From Chloroflexota bacterium (GTDB lineage Bacteria > Chloroflexota > UBA11872), in assembly GCA_022826485.1 (NCBI GenBank), contig JAJDUU010000047.1:45070-109069 (forward strand): a stretch of DNA of 64,000 bases. The letters are read 5' to 3'. This document shows positions 34,961 through 44,979 of this stretch, piece after piece. Position 1 is the stretch's first letter. The number at the start of each line of letters is the position of its first letter. Position numbers and translations under genes: made by a program. The notes under the pieces were generated by a model. The model saw only the letters and a program-made list of their open reading frames with translations. It ran no database searches and had not been told where the DNA came from.

Positions 34961-37900
34961 CTAGGCCTTTGCATCGGGAGCCGGCGGACGCAGATCGATC
35001 CGCATCTCGGAAATCCGTTCTGGACTTCGGGCGACGCCGCGACGGTGAAGCGCGGCCAGCATGTCTTCCTGCCTCGGCTGACCGAACGCCAGTCGGTAGA
35101 GCGCCAGCGACTCCTGGAGCCGTGCCCAGCGATCCTCATCGCGACTCAAGGGAAGCGCCATGATTCGCCGGTGCAGTTTGGCATCGCCCGGATATATCCA
35201 GCAGGGAGACAGGCCTCCGAGATCTTGGCCACTCTCCGCCGCGGCGGCTTCGAAGACCGCCGACCAGGGATCCTCAACTCCGAGAGCCAGCGCTGCCGAT
35301 CGGTGAGCGGACGCGACGTTCTTGCGGATTGCGTGTCCTTTGTAGCGGTCCACCCGGCCCTCACGCTGCTCGAAGTCGACCGGGTTGCCGGGAAGGTCCC
35401 AATGAACCACCGAATGGCACCACCAGTGGAAATCGATGCCCTCTTGGCCGACGGAAGTCGTCGCGAGTACAAACGGCCAAAACGGCGAGTTGAATGCCGC
35501 CCTTACCTCGGGAAGCCTCGCTTCATCCTGGCCCTGGCGCGTGCTGCCGAAGCGCATTGCGTATCTGCTCGGAAACGCGATGCCCTCGCCGTCGAAATCG
35601 TCGATGTCAGTTGCGCGGTAGACCGACTCCCGCACGGCAATTGCGTGCCGCGCGGTTGCGGCAAGCGAGATCAGACCCTCGTCGGTCGTCGTGTTGACTC
35701 CTGATTCCCCGGCGAGGTGGTGGACGTACTCATCGAGGACGGCTTGCAGGCCGCCGTCGATGCAATAGCGAGCGACCCGGCGCCAATAGGCGCCATCGTC
35801 CTCGTGCGTGCTGCCGGATCTCGCGTATAGGCCGTCGAGCAGGAGAATCGCCACGGGCCGGGCGAACACACTCCGCAGCCCCGACGCGAGAATCGCCGCC
35901 GCGCGCCACTGCCCCAACTCGGTCACCCGGTCGTGCGGTCGCTTCAGCCGGTTGAGCGCTCGCCAGGCGATGTTCCCTGGTGCTCCTAAACCCAGAAGCG
36001 CGCTGGTCGTGAGCAAGTCTGCCGGCCGTTCCGGCTCCGGAACCGGGCCGTCGAGGGCCGTGAGCGCTTGCTCCACATGCGCGTCGAGCGCGCGAGGCAC
36101 GTCTTCCACCGGGTGCTCTGAAGACGCCCCCGCGAGAGCCTCGGTCAACGTGCTCCGGCGCGCGCCGAGGAGCGCGGATGCAAGCGAGCTGTCCCGGTTG
36201 GCGTGTACCGGCGCGAACCAGTGCCAGACCGCACTGGCCGTCGAAACTGTACGACCGGCCGGGCCGACGACGGCCTTCGCCCGACCCTCCGCCCACTCGA
36301 TAAGACGCTCCACGCTTGGCGACTCGGCGTGCTCACGCGCGGCGTCGAGCGGGTCGGTACGCGACGCCAGCGTCGGCTGCGGCCAGAACAATGCCAGCGC
36401 CGACATCGAAGCCGGCCGCTCGTTGGCCAGCCGATAGTCGAGGCGATTGGATATGGCCGCTCGGGCTGCGGGGGAGTTCTCGAATCTCCCGGCTTTCGTG
36501 AAGATCCGCCGCTGGACCTCGTAGCTCAGGAGGGAGGCGATGGCCGAAGGGGCGGCCACCCAGCTGGAAAAGATGAGCTGCTTGGTGATTGCGGTCGAAT
36601 CGATTGACTCGTAAGGACCGCCGAGCCGGTGGTAGGGCAGGGACGGCGGCATCCAGAGCAGTCGCCACCAGTCCGCACCGAGGGTCTCCTCGGCCAACGC
36701 TCGCAATCGAGCATTGGCCCACTCGACCGGCCGGAATCGCTGAACGTTGGGTCTTGCGATCCGCTGTGCGCCGCGGAAGAGCGGCATTAGCGAGGCCCGG
36801 CGATCCGGAGCCTTCATCGCGTCGCGCACGTGCTCCCCAACGCGATACCCCGCCAGAAAGTTGAGAAAGTAGGGGGCCGACTTCCAGTACTCGACGGTGA
36901 GCGGCGCATCGACCGCGTCTGCGACACGTCGCAACGCGACGAAGCCCAGGAAATCGTCCGCGCGGACTCCGAATCGCTCCGTGGTCTTTGCGAGCGTGGT
37001 GGTTTGACGGGCGTCCGTGGGCCGCTCGGTGCGAGCGATCCACCTCCGGAGCTGGGTCTGCACGCGGTCCCGGATCGCCGCCGTCGGCTCGCCGGAGAGC
37101 GCCGCCTGTCGCAGTGCGCCGAGATCGGTGCGCAGGGTGTCCACCGGTTCCTCCGAGGCCGCGAGGAACTCCAATGTCTTCAGGAAATCCTCGTAATGCC
37201 CGCCGCCATCCCCGGTCTCCTCGGCATATGTAAACGGTTTGTACGGTGTGGCCGAAAGCAGCAGGACGCGCGCATCGGACTGCGTGAAGAACGCGTGCGC
37301 CAGCTCGGCCGCTTCGCCGCCGGTCTTCACGTCGAGGAGGTCTCGAAAGCGCTGAAACTCATCCAGGATCACGAGGTCCGGCTCCAGCGCCTGGACGGCG
37401 GCTCGCGCGAGCATCCGCCGCAAGCTGCCGACGATGCCGCGAGCGGCTCGGTGCTGGTCGGCGGTCAGAGCCCGGCGTCCCACGACTTCATCGACCAGCG
37501 CGAGGAGTGCTCCCCGCTCGCAGCTCCGGTCGAACTCCTCCAGAAACGTCCGGCGGATGCTGGATTCGAAGCGCTGTGAATGGGCGTGAGCGACGTACGA
37601 CTCGACGAATCTCAGTCGGCTGGCCACGAATCCTTGGAAGATCCGCTGCGCCGCCGTCGCCCGCGCGCGGTGCAAGCCGAGGTGGCCGCGAAGGAGCACG
37701 TAGAGCACGGCGCGCTCCGCGGCGGTTCCCAGCTGCCAGCCGAACTGAAAGGACGTGGCCGGCGTGAATGCGACGAACGTGGCCGGCTTCCCGGCGCGGT
37801 CGCCCGTGGGAGTCAGCACGTCCGGCTTGGTGATGAGCAGACTCAGCCGCGTAGCGAAGCTCGGGGTCTCCGATCCTGTCACGTTGAGCTTGCGGATATT

Positions 37901-38149
37901 CTGCGCGGCGATATCGGCGTTGGAGCACACGTAGACGATGTCGATGCGACGCACGCGGTCGACCTGTTGAAGGTGTTCCAGGGTCAGGGCGATGACTTCC
38001 TGTGCGACGTGCGTCTTGCCCAGCCCGGTCTCATCGGCCACGAGAAAGCGCCGCGACGAGTCCTGATCGCGATACAGCCGCCGGAACGCGTGCGCGGCCG
38101 TCGCGCGTTGGAATTCGCTCAATGCGCGCGTCGGGCCTTTCCGAGTCAC
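34961..38149 (-). CDS. SNF2-like SF2 helicase of DUF6361/PLD operon
   Basis: The 1062-residue product is a large SF2 helicase/translocase. The N terminus carries the motif FLVADETGLGKTHVAQEVI (Walker A) and VYVCSNADIAAQN. The DEAH-like box is LVILDEFQRFRDLL, with motif III as LLLSATPYKP, and the C-terminal helicase half includes LATTSVGQEGIDFHWWCHSVVHWDLPGNPVDFEQREGRVDR (motifs V and VI). The GTG start at 38149 overlaps the upstream PLD stop by 4 bases (GTGA), so I moved it from 38197. The motor probably remodels or translocates on nucleic acid for the partner nuclease. It is the last gene of a three-gene minus-strand operon. Confidence 0.93.
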   Translation of the reverse strand: MTRKGPTRALSEFQRATAAHAFRRLYRDQDSSRRFLVADETGLGKTHVAQEVIALTLEHLQQVDRVRRIDIVYVCSNADIAAQNIRKLNVTGSETPSFATRLSLLITKPDVLTPTGDRAGKPATFVAFTPATSFQFGWQLGTAAERAVLYVLLRGHLGLHRARATAAQRIFQGFVASRLRFVESYVAHAHSQRFESSIRRTFLEEFDRSCERGALLALVDEVVGRRALTADQHRAARGIVGSLRRMLARAAVQALEPDLVILDEFQRFRDLLDVKTGGEAAELAHAFFTQSDARVLLLSATPYKPFTYAEETGDGGGHYEDFLKTLEFLAASEEPVDTLRTDLGALRQAALSGEPTAAIRDRVQTQLRRWIARTERPTDARQTTTLAKTTERFGVRADDFLGFVALRRVADAVDAPLTVEYWKSAPYFLNFLAGYRVGEHVRDAMKAPDRRASLMPLFRGAQRIARPNVQRFRPVEWANARLRALAEETLGADWWRLLWMPPSLPYHRLGGPYESIDSTAITKQLIFSSWVAAPSAIASLLSYEVQRRIFTKAGRFENSPAARAAISNRLDYRLANERPASMSALALFWPQPTLASRTDPLDAAREHAESPSVERLIEWAEGRAKAVVGPAGRTVSTASAVWHWFAPVHANRDSSLASALLGARRSTLTEALAGASSEHPVEDVPRALDAHVEQALTALDGPVPEPERPADLLTTSALLGLGAPGNIAWRALNRLKRPHDRVTELGQWRAAAILASGLRSVFARPVAILLLDGLYARSGSTHEDDGAYWRRVARYCIDGGLQAVLDEYVHHLAGESGVNTTTDEGLISLAATARHAIAVRESVYRATDIDDFDGEGIAFPSRYAMRFGSTRQGQDEARLPEVRAAFNSPFWPFVLATTSVGQEGIDFHWWCHSVVHWDLPGNPVDFEQREGRVDRYKGHAIRKNVASAHRSAALALGVEDPWSAVFEAAAAESGQDLGGLSPCWIYPGDAKLHRRIMALPLSRDEDRWARLQESLALYRLAFGQPRQEDMLAALHRRGVARSPERISEMRIDLRPPAPDAKA

Positions 38150-39978
38150 GAGTCGTCCGCGAGCATTGCGCGTCGTGCCTCGAGGGCCGGCAGCCACACG
38201 TCGTCCCAGCCCGGAGGAAGCACGGACCGACCATTGGGTGACCGGCGGAGGTGTTCGACGATTCCCTCCAGGTGGTCGATGGCGTCGGGCCTCTCGGACA
38301 GGGCGCGCGCGAGCAGCTCCAGGACACCCTGGCCGTCCCCGGCGGACCAGCTTCCCTGCCCATTGCCCGTCACGGCGGCCTCCAGCCCACTCCCCGCAGC
38401 GAAGCCAATCAGAAGGGCGAGCAGACGCATGAACTTCTCCGGCGTGTCGATCTGCCGGGCCAGGATTGTCTGGAAGCGGTCGTCAGGCGCACCCTCGAGC
38501 CGCGAGCAAACGACGGCCGAGCATTGAACCGGCTGGCCTTCGACCGTCCGGCACGCCGTGAGCTGAAGAAACGCCGTGAGGTCGGCAAGTTCCCGGGGTG
38601 GTAGCTCGACGTCTACCGGCTCCGCGTGACGGAGCGGGTAGGTCTCGGCCTCACGGTTGTGGGGAGCGATGGTGAGGCCCGTGCCTTCGGGGATGGGCGG
38701 CAGTGCGTCATCGGCGGTAATGCGGGCGACCCATCCGTCGTCCCCTTGCGTCACGGTCGTACGAAAGCGAACACCTCCCGCAATATCGAACAGCAGCCCC
38801 TCGAGCTCCCTTTCGGCCTTGCTGGCTGCGTCGTCTTCCGCCTCAGCGGAGGCAACGTAGGGCGTCAGCATGGCTCGGAACGGTGCGTCGTCACCGACCA
38901 TCGCGTTTACGCCGAACTTTGCGACCGGGCCGACGAGCTCGCAGAGGAACTCGATGTTCCTGCCGAAAGCTGCGCTCGTCGCGTTGGCGGAGCCGACGAA
39001 GGTGCGTGCGAGCCGGGCACGCTCCACGACGAAGATCTTTGCATGCAGGTCGGTGAGGACCGTCTGGTTCGTGTTTTCCTCGACATCGTCCAGCGCGAGG
39101 CTCGCTGCCGGATCGAGCTCGTAGACATCCAGGTGTTCCAGCGCGTCCGAAGGGAGCAGATCGAGCTCATCGCCGCGTGAGACGAGCACCGCCGTCTGGC
39201 CGGCCTTTGGCCGGAAAATACTCCGTACCGCACCGGGACCGACGAAGGGTGAGATCGCGAGCTTGCGATAGCCGCGGAAGTGCTCCTCGGCTTGAAACGG
39301 GCGCGCGTCCGAGATTCCGATGGGATGGAAGTGAGCCTCGCGAACGCCGGCTGGCAATTCCCATTCGACCCGTCGCAGTTGGTCGGCGAGGGCATCGAGC
39401 AGCTCGCGTCGTCCTGGTGAAACAGGCGAAACGGCCATTTCGGGCAGCGCGCCAAAAAACTGCGCCAGCGGCTCGCCGCCGTTAGCTGATTTGGGGTGGG
39501 GCTTCCCGTCAAGCCGGAGGATCGTGTCCCAGTTGCGACTGGCGGCCAGGTTTCGGGACAGCACGAGGAGTCGATAGGACGGCTCCTGCGACTGATCGAG
39601 GAATCGGAGAACCCAGGTCTTGGGATGGAAGATGCCGCCCGCCGACGGCCGACGTACGGGGTGGACCACGTCTTCGAGAAGTGCCACCAGGTCAGACGGC
39701 CACTTCTTGGCATGGATGGCGCCGGCCTGACAAAAGATGTCCATGCGGCCGCTCATTCCGCGCAGCGCCTGCATGACCTCGACGGGGTCCGACTGCTCAT
39801 CGAACTGAAAGCCCGCGAAGGCGAGCGGGACCGTCAGGGCCGTCTCCAAGTCGAGAGTGAACGTCGTCGCGACTGCGTGATCCAGGGAGTGGCCCGGAAG
39901 CGGCCGCAGGGCATCGAGCAATAGCTCGCGGGTGTCAGGCGCGAGCACGATGATTCTCCCGCCCGTTGGCGATGTCAT
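38146..39978 (-). CDS. Phospholipase D-family nuclease with two HxK motifs
   Basis: The 610-residue product carries two PLD-type half sites. The first is in GGIFHPKTWVLRFL with downstream LVLSRNL; the second is in DLHAKIFVV with FVGSANATSAAFGRNIEF, a canonical HKD-like site. Such proteins act as nucleases in several restriction and defence systems. I moved the start from 40125 to ATG 39978, which still overlaps the DUF6361 stop region by 44 bases. The large C-terminal part (about 370-610) has no recognised domain. It sits between a DUF6361 gene and an SNF2-like helicase gene, so it is the likely effector nuclease. Confidence 0.9.
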   Translation of the reverse strand: MTSPTGGRIIVLAPDTRELLLDALRPLPGHSLDHAVATTFTLDLETALTVPLAFAGFQFDEQSDPVEVMQALRGMSGRMDIFCQAGAIHAKKWPSDLVALLEDVVHPVRRPSAGGIFHPKTWVLRFLDQSQEPSYRLLVLSRNLAASRNWDTILRLDGKPHPKSANGGEPLAQFFGALPEMAVSPVSPGRRELLDALADQLRRVEWELPAGVREAHFHPIGISDARPFQAEEHFRGYRKLAISPFVGPGAVRSIFRPKAGQTAVLVSRGDELDLLPSDALEHLDVYELDPAASLALDDVEENTNQTVLTDLHAKIFVVERARLARTFVGSANATSAAFGRNIEFLCELVGPVAKFGVNAMVGDDAPFRAMLTPYVASAEAEDDAASKAERELEGLLFDIAGGVRFRTTVTQGDDGWVARITADDALPPIPEGTGLTIAPHNREAETYPLRHAEPVDVELPPRELADLTAFLQLTACRTVEGQPVQCSAVVCSRLEGAPDDRFQTILARQIDTPEKFMRLLALLIGFAAGSGLEAAVTGNGQGSWSAGDGQGVLELLARALSERPDAIDHLEGIVEHLRRSPNGRSVLPPGWDDVWLPALEARRAMLADDS

Positions 39979-41155
39979 TGAGGAGTCGACCCACGGCCGG
40001 CCAGCGGAACTGAATGCGCCCGGACCCGGACGCGCCGCCCCATTGACGCATGAGCCGGTCATTGCGCAGCCGAGCCTGGCTGCGCTTCTGGAACAACTCG
40101 CGGCTTCGGACCAGCGCCCGGGCATCTACGTTGTCGGTGAGCCCATGGCCGTTCATCCGCTTTGTCAGGTTGACCCAGGAGGCCACGAACTCACGCGTAC
40201 GACCCTTGACCGGCGCGCCCCGCTCGGCGATCAGTGCCCATAGGCCGTCAAGGTCCCAGCTGCCTAAGTCGCTGTTCTCGATCTCGCGGCGCCACTTGTC
40301 AAGCCGGTTGGCGAAATCGTCCCGGCTGCCGTCGTATCTGGAGAGTTCGAGTTGCTCGGCACGTTCGGCAAGGAGGATGTTGTAAAGCAGCGCGGCCCCG
40401 TGCATTGCCAGCGCGAAGCGGCGAGCTTCGTTGAGTGCGTCGCGGATTCGGCCCGTTGCCGCTGCGGCGTCGGGATCCTCCCAGGGGTAGGCGACGCCGG
40501 CTGAGCCGCGGCTCCCCCGTTCGACCAGGAACTGAAGCAGAGTCTCGGGCACCGCGTCGACGATCCGCTCGGCGAGCCACGTCGCCTCGTCGTGGGTAAG
40601 GGCGAAGTCACATCGCTTGAGGTCGAAGAACCCGTCCGGCGCCGGGGGAATGGTGGGCGCCCAGACGGCGTTTGACTGTCCGAGGAATTCTGTCGCGTCG
40701 TCGACTGAGCGCGTGACCTGCGGCAAGCCCACCACCTCGCCTGGCGTTGCCTCGCGCCGCAGAATCTTGAATCGTCGCAGGGTGTTCCAGTAGATGGTGG
40801 ACGGAAGGATCTTGACCGCAGCCCCCGCCTGGACGCCGATCAATCCATCCAGATCGCCACCCTTGCGCAGCGCGCCGATGAGTTGACGTTCATTCCACTC
40901 GACCCACTGGGTGAGCTTCGAGCCGACGTGCCCTCGGCGCGCCCCCTCGCGATACAGCCAAGGAATGAAGAAGAGGTACCGGGCACGTGTGAGCAGCACG
41001 GAGGTTCCGGGGAATAGCGTGTCGCTGAGCGCATCGCGAATCCCGCCGAGTCCCAGCTCGTCGCGACTCTCGGGCTGCGAGAAGAACCTGATGATCTCGC
41101 GGGCTCGTTGCTGTTCAGCCGCGGAATGGTCGAGCCACGCGAGAGTGGCCGGCAT
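39935..41155 (-). CDS. DUF6361-family protein
   Basis: This 406-residue protein matches the pattern I associate with DUF6361: an N-terminal AWLDHSAAEQQRAREII segment, then LGLGGIRDALSDTLFPGTSVLLTRARYLFFIPWLY and a helical middle with ERIVDAVPETLLQFLVE. No catalytic motif or membrane helix is visible. In my memory of the family, it is found beside helicase and PLD genes. It leads the operon, overlapping the next gene by 44 bases. A role as sensor or assembly factor is only inference. Confidence 0.85.
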   Translation of the reverse strand: MPATLAWLDHSAAEQQRAREIIRFFSQPESRDELGLGGIRDALSDTLFPGTSVLLTRARYLFFIPWLYREGARRGHVGSKLTQWVEWNERQLIGALRKGGDLDGLIGVQAGAAVKILPSTIYWNTLRRFKILRREATPGEVVGLPQVTRSVDDATEFLGQSNAVWAPTIPPAPDGFFDLKRCDFALTHDEATWLAERIVDAVPETLLQFLVERGSRGSAGVAYPWEDPDAAAATGRIRDALNEARRFALAMHGAALLYNILLAERAEQLELSRYDGSRDDFANRLDKWRREIENSDLGSWDLDGLWALIAERGAPVKGRTREFVASWVNLTKRMNGHGLTDNVDARALVRSRELFQKRSQARLRNDRLMRQWGGASGSGRIQFRWPAVGRLLNDIANGRENHRARA

Positions 41156-41406
41156 GTGTGGGCTTTCACTTGCGGCTACGCCTGTGAACTATTGATGAGA
41201 GCAGGTCAAAACTGCAAGGCCCGCCTGCAACCCGATCCCAGTGTGTGGCCCGCGCATTGTCCGAAGCCACGCCCACGTTGCCGACCGGTTGAGGTGACGG
41301 CTTCACCGGTGGCGTCTCGGGAAGTATGTTGGCAGCGCGCTTGCGCTGATTTCGTGTGTGGCTGTGGTGGGGCTGGCGGCCATGGGGACGGGCTGGTGAA
41401 TCGGCG
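41156..41406. promoter_or_regulatory. Divergent promoter region of the two defence-like operons
   Basis: This 251-base gap separates the divergent DUF6361 and TM0106-type genes and must hold both promoters if each is the first gene of its unit. I see no clear -35/-10 pairs or operator palindromes. A short ORF here is a shadow. Confidence 0.4.
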
Positions 41407-44400
41407 ATGCAACTGATTGACGACCGCCTGGTGTACTCCGCCACCGATCTGGTGGCGTTCTTGGAGTGCCGGCACCTGGCCAACCTGGAGCGGGCCGTGG
41501 CCCTGCGCCACCTCAAACGACCCTATCGAGACGACCCGGTGCTCGACCGCATGGCGCGGCGGGGTCGCGAATACGAGGAGCGTTTTCTGGAAGCGCTGCG
41601 GGCGCAGCATCTGCAAATCAGGGAAATCCGGCCGCCGGACACCGTTTCCCCGGCGCGGGCGGTTGAGTCCGAGCACGCTGAGACGCTGCGGGCCATGCGG
41701 GAGGGCGTTGACGTGATCTACCAGGCGGTGTTGCTCGGCGACCGGCGGCTGGGCTATGCGGACTTCCTGCGGCGCGTCGAGACGCCCAGCGACCTCGGGG
41801 CCTGGAGCTACGAAGTCTGGGACACGAAGCTGGCGCGGAAACCCACGGCGTCCGCCGTGCTGCAGATCGGCATGTACTCCGACCTGCTGGGCGCCATGCA
41901 GGGGCGGCAGCCGGACCGGATGCACCTGGCGCTGGGCGGGGTCGAGCGGCAAACGGAGAGCCTGCGCGTGGCCGACTACGCGGCCTATTGCCGCCTGGTG
42001 GCGCGCGAGCTGGAGGGCATGCTCGACGAGCCCGAACCGGCGGTTCCCGTCACCTCGAAGCCCGAACCGGTGGGGCATTGCGACTTCTGCCGCTGGAGCC
42101 AGGCGTGCCGGGACCAGTGGCGCCGCGAGGACGACCTGGCCCTGGTGGCCAACCTGACGACCCGCCAGCGCCGGGCGTTGCACACGGTGGGCGTGACCAC
42201 GCGGCGCGGGCTGGCCAACCCGTCGCCGCCGCTGCCGGATCGGCTGGACGGCGTCAGCCAGGAGTCGCTGGCCGGGGCGCAGGCGCAGGCGAACATCCAG
42301 GTGCGCGGCGACGGCCGCGTCATCTCCGAGCGCATCCCGCCGGAACGCGACCGCGAAAACACGCTCGTTCCGGACCGGGGTCTCTGGGCGCTGCCGGCGC
42401 CGTCGCCGGGAGACCTGTTTCTGGACCTGGAGGGCGATCCGTTCTTCGGATCCGACGAGATCGACGGAATCGACTATCTCTTCGGCCTCATCGAGCCGGG
42501 ACTGACCGACGCCGCGGGCGAACCGACGTTTCACGCCTTCTGGTCGATCGTGGACGGCACGGTGTCGCCAGCGGCCGAGCGGCAGGCGTTCGAGGACTGC
42601 ATCGACCTCATCATGAATCGCTGGGCGGCGCACCCGGGCATGCACGTCTATCACTACGCGCCCTACGAGACCACGGCCATGAAGCGGCTGGCCGGGCGCT
42701 ACGCCACCCGCGAGTCGGAGGTGGACCAGCTCCTGCGCGGGAGGGTCTTCGTGGACCTGTATCGGGTGGTGCGGCAGGGGATCAGGGCCTCGGTGGAGAG
42801 CTACTCGATCAAACGGCTGGAGCCGCTCTACGGGTTCAAGCGCGAAGTCGATCTGCGCGACGCGGGTGAGAGCATCGTGGAGTTCGAGCACTGGCTCGAA
42901 CCCGAGGAAGGAACCGATCGCGAGGCGCTGCTGGAGCAGATCAAGGCCTATAACTGCGACGACTGCCTGTCCACCTACTACCTGCGCGAGTGGTTGGAGG
43001 GGCAGCGCAGCGCGCTGGCGAGGGAGGTCGGCGCCAAAGCCCCGCCGCGTCCGACGGGCGCGCCGCCCGAGGAAACCGAGGACACGGAGACTCAGCAAGC
43101 GGTGCAGGAACTGGTGCACCATCTGACGGCCGACCTGCCCGAGGACTTGACGGACGGCCGGTCGCTCGAAGACCCGACGCAACGCGGTCGCTGGCTGCTG
43201 GCGCAGCTGCTCGACTGGCACCGGCGGGAAGACAAGGCGTTCTGGTGGCGCTATTTCCACCTGAAGGACGAGTTGACTGACGAAGAGCGCGTGGACGAGT
43301 CCGACGCGCTGGGCCGGCTCACGTTCGCGGGCAGCCGACCCGATCCCAGGCCGAATGCCAAATCCACGATCTATAGCTTTCGCTTTCCGCCGCAGGACCA
43401 CAAGTTCGACGTTGGCGATACGCCTCGCGATCAGGACGGGAATTCGGTGGGCGAAGTGGTCGCGGTCGACGACCAATCCTGCGTGATCGACCTGAAGCTT
43501 GGGTCGAGTCGCGCGGCACCTGAGCCGACGTCGCTGATTCCCTACCAATATGTTCGTCCAGGCCCAAAGCCGCCAAGCCTTTGGGAGCTGGCCGAGTGGG
43601 TGATCGACTGCGGGATCGACGGGCCTGGTCCCTATCGGGCGGCGCGCGACCTGCTGATGCGCCGTCCGCCGCGGGTGGGACAAGTCGAGGGCGCGCCGCT
43701 GATGACGGCCGGTGAGGATGCGCAGGATGCGGCCCGGCGGTTGATCCAGACGCTCGATGCGAGCTACCTGGCGATCCAGGGACCGCCCGGATCGGGCAAG
43801 AGCACGGTCGGCGCGGAGATGATCGTGGACCTGGTGGCGACCGGAAAGCGCGTGGGGGTGACGGCCAACAGCCACAAGGTGGTCGGTGAGCTGCTGGAAA
43901 AGACGGCGCGGGTGGCGGTCGAACGTGGAATCCACGTCAAGATCGGCCAGCGGACGGGATTTCGGACCGGTGTGCCCGCATTCGTCGACGCCGAACCTCT
44001 GGCGAATGTGGACGATGCGTGCCTCGCCCTCAGGACGGGCTCGCTCGACGTGGTGGGCGGAACCTCCTGGCTCTGGGCGCGGGGTGAAGTCGAGGGTCTG
44101 GTGGACGTGCTCTGCATCGACGAGGCCGGGCAGATGTCGCTGGCCGACGCGCTGGCCTCGGCGCGCTGCGCCGACAGCCTGTTGCTGCTCGGCGACCCGC
44201 AGCAGCTGGATCAACCGCTGCAGGGCGTGCATCCGCCGGGCGCAGACCGCTCGGTGCTGGCGCACGTGCTCGATGACGCCCGAGTGATGCCTAAGGACTA
44301 CGGCCTGTTTCTCGACGGTACGTGGCGCCTGCATCCCAGCATCTGCGAGTTCACCTCGGAGGTGTTCTACGAGGACAGCCTGCACTCGCATCCGGGCCGG

Positions 44401-44952
44401 GAGAATTTGGATCTGGACGGTTCATCCCCCTTCGAAGGGACCGGGTTGCGTTTCGTGAAGGTCGAGCACGAGCGCCGCATCAGCGACTCCGAGGAAGAGG
44501 CCGACGCCATCGCCAAGACCGTCGACCGGTTGCTCCGATCGCGCCCCTCCTGGACCGATGCCGAGAGGGCGAGCCACACGCTGACGGATCAAGACGTGCT
44601 CATCATCACGCCCTACAACCGGCAGATCCGGGAGCTGTGCTCCCGACCCGAGCTCGAGGAGTTGCGCATCGGCACGGTGGACAAGTTCCAGGGCCAAGAA
44701 GCCCCAATCTCGATCTACTCGATGGCGACCAGCTCAGCCGAAGAGGCGCCGCGCGGCATGGAATTTCTCTACAGCCTCAACCGCTTGAACGTCGCCACCA
44801 GCCGGGCCAAGTGCCTCGCGGTGGTCGTGGCCAGTCCCGGCCTGCTCGCCGTGCGCTGCCGCACGCCCCGCCAAATGCACCTGGCCAACGCCCTCGCGCG
44901 GCTGTTCGAGATGGCCCACGACGAAATCAAGAGTTCCTTGAGGCTGCCGTAG
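41407..44952 (+). CDS. TM0106-type RecB-like nuclease / SF1 helicase
   Basis: The 1181-residue product combines nuclease and helicase parts. The N-terminal RecB/Cas4-like part has an early Cys (FLECRHLANLERA) and a later cluster GHCDFCRWSQAC, suggesting an Fe-S site. A DEDD-type exonuclease region begins with LFLDLEGDPFF and GIDYLFGLI. The C-terminal SF1 (AAA_11/AAA_12, DNA2/NAM7-type) helicase has Walker A AIQGPPGSGKSTVGAE, Walker B LCIDEAGQMSL and RIGTVDKFQGQEAPI with NVATSRAK. I moved the start to ATG 41407. It is divergent from the DUF6361 operon. Antisense ORF 41206..44391 is a shadow. A DNA or RNA processing role in defence is likely. Confidence 0.9.
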   Translation: MQLIDDRLVYSATDLVAFLECRHLANLERAVALRHLKRPYRDDPVLDRMARRGREYEERFLEALRAQHLQIREIRPPDTVSPARAVESEHAETLRAMREGVDVIYQAVLLGDRRLGYADFLRRVETPSDLGAWSYEVWDTKLARKPTASAVLQIGMYSDLLGAMQGRQPDRMHLALGGVERQTESLRVADYAAYCRLVARELEGMLDEPEPAVPVTSKPEPVGHCDFCRWSQACRDQWRREDDLALVANLTTRQRRALHTVGVTTRRGLANPSPPLPDRLDGVSQESLAGAQAQANIQVRGDGRVISERIPPERDRENTLVPDRGLWALPAPSPGDLFLDLEGDPFFGSDEIDGIDYLFGLIEPGLTDAAGEPTFHAFWSIVDGTVSPAAERQAFEDCIDLIMNRWAAHPGMHVYHYAPYETTAMKRLAGRYATRESEVDQLLRGRVFVDLYRVVRQGIRASVESYSIKRLEPLYGFKREVDLRDAGESIVEFEHWLEPEEGTDREALLEQIKAYNCDDCLSTYYLREWLEGQRSALAREVGAKAPPRPTGAPPEETEDTETQQAVQELVHHLTADLPEDLTDGRSLEDPTQRGRWLLAQLLDWHRREDKAFWWRYFHLKDELTDEERVDESDALGRLTFAGSRPDPRPNAKSTIYSFRFPPQDHKFDVGDTPRDQDGNSVGEVVAVDDQSCVIDLKLGSSRAAPEPTSLIPYQYVRPGPKPPSLWELAEWVIDCGIDGPGPYRAARDLLMRRPPRVGQVEGAPLMTAGEDAQDAARRLIQTLDASYLAIQGPPGSGKSTVGAEMIVDLVATGKRVGVTANSHKVVGELLEKTARVAVERGIHVKIGQRTGFRTGVPAFVDAEPLANVDDACLALRTGSLDVVGGTSWLWARGEVEGLVDVLCIDEAGQMSLADALASARCADSLLLLGDPQQLDQPLQGVHPPGADRSVLAHVLDDARVMPKDYGLFLDGTWRLHPSICEFTSEVFYEDSLHSHPGRENLDLDGSSPFEGTGLRFVKVEHERRISDSEEEADAIAKTVDRLLRSRPSWTDAERASHTLTDQDVLIITPYNRQIRELCSRPELEELRIGTVDKFQGQEAPISIYSMATSSAEEAPRGMEFLYSLNRLNVATSRAKCLAVVVASPGLLAVRCRTPRQMHLANALARLFEMAHDEIKSSLRLP

Positions 44953-44979
44953 AAGGCGGCTGCCAAAAGAGGCAACCAC

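Noticed and set aside
34961-40125. DISARM or Dpd assignment for the helicase/PLD genes
   Set aside because: No DUF1998 (DrmB), no DNA methylase and no DpdA-type transglycosylase are present next to them.
41206-44391. 1061-residue antisense ORF opposite the TM0106-type gene
   Set aside because: It is Arg/His/Gln-rich with no domain pattern and mirrors a well-supported gene; long antisense frames are expected at this GC content.
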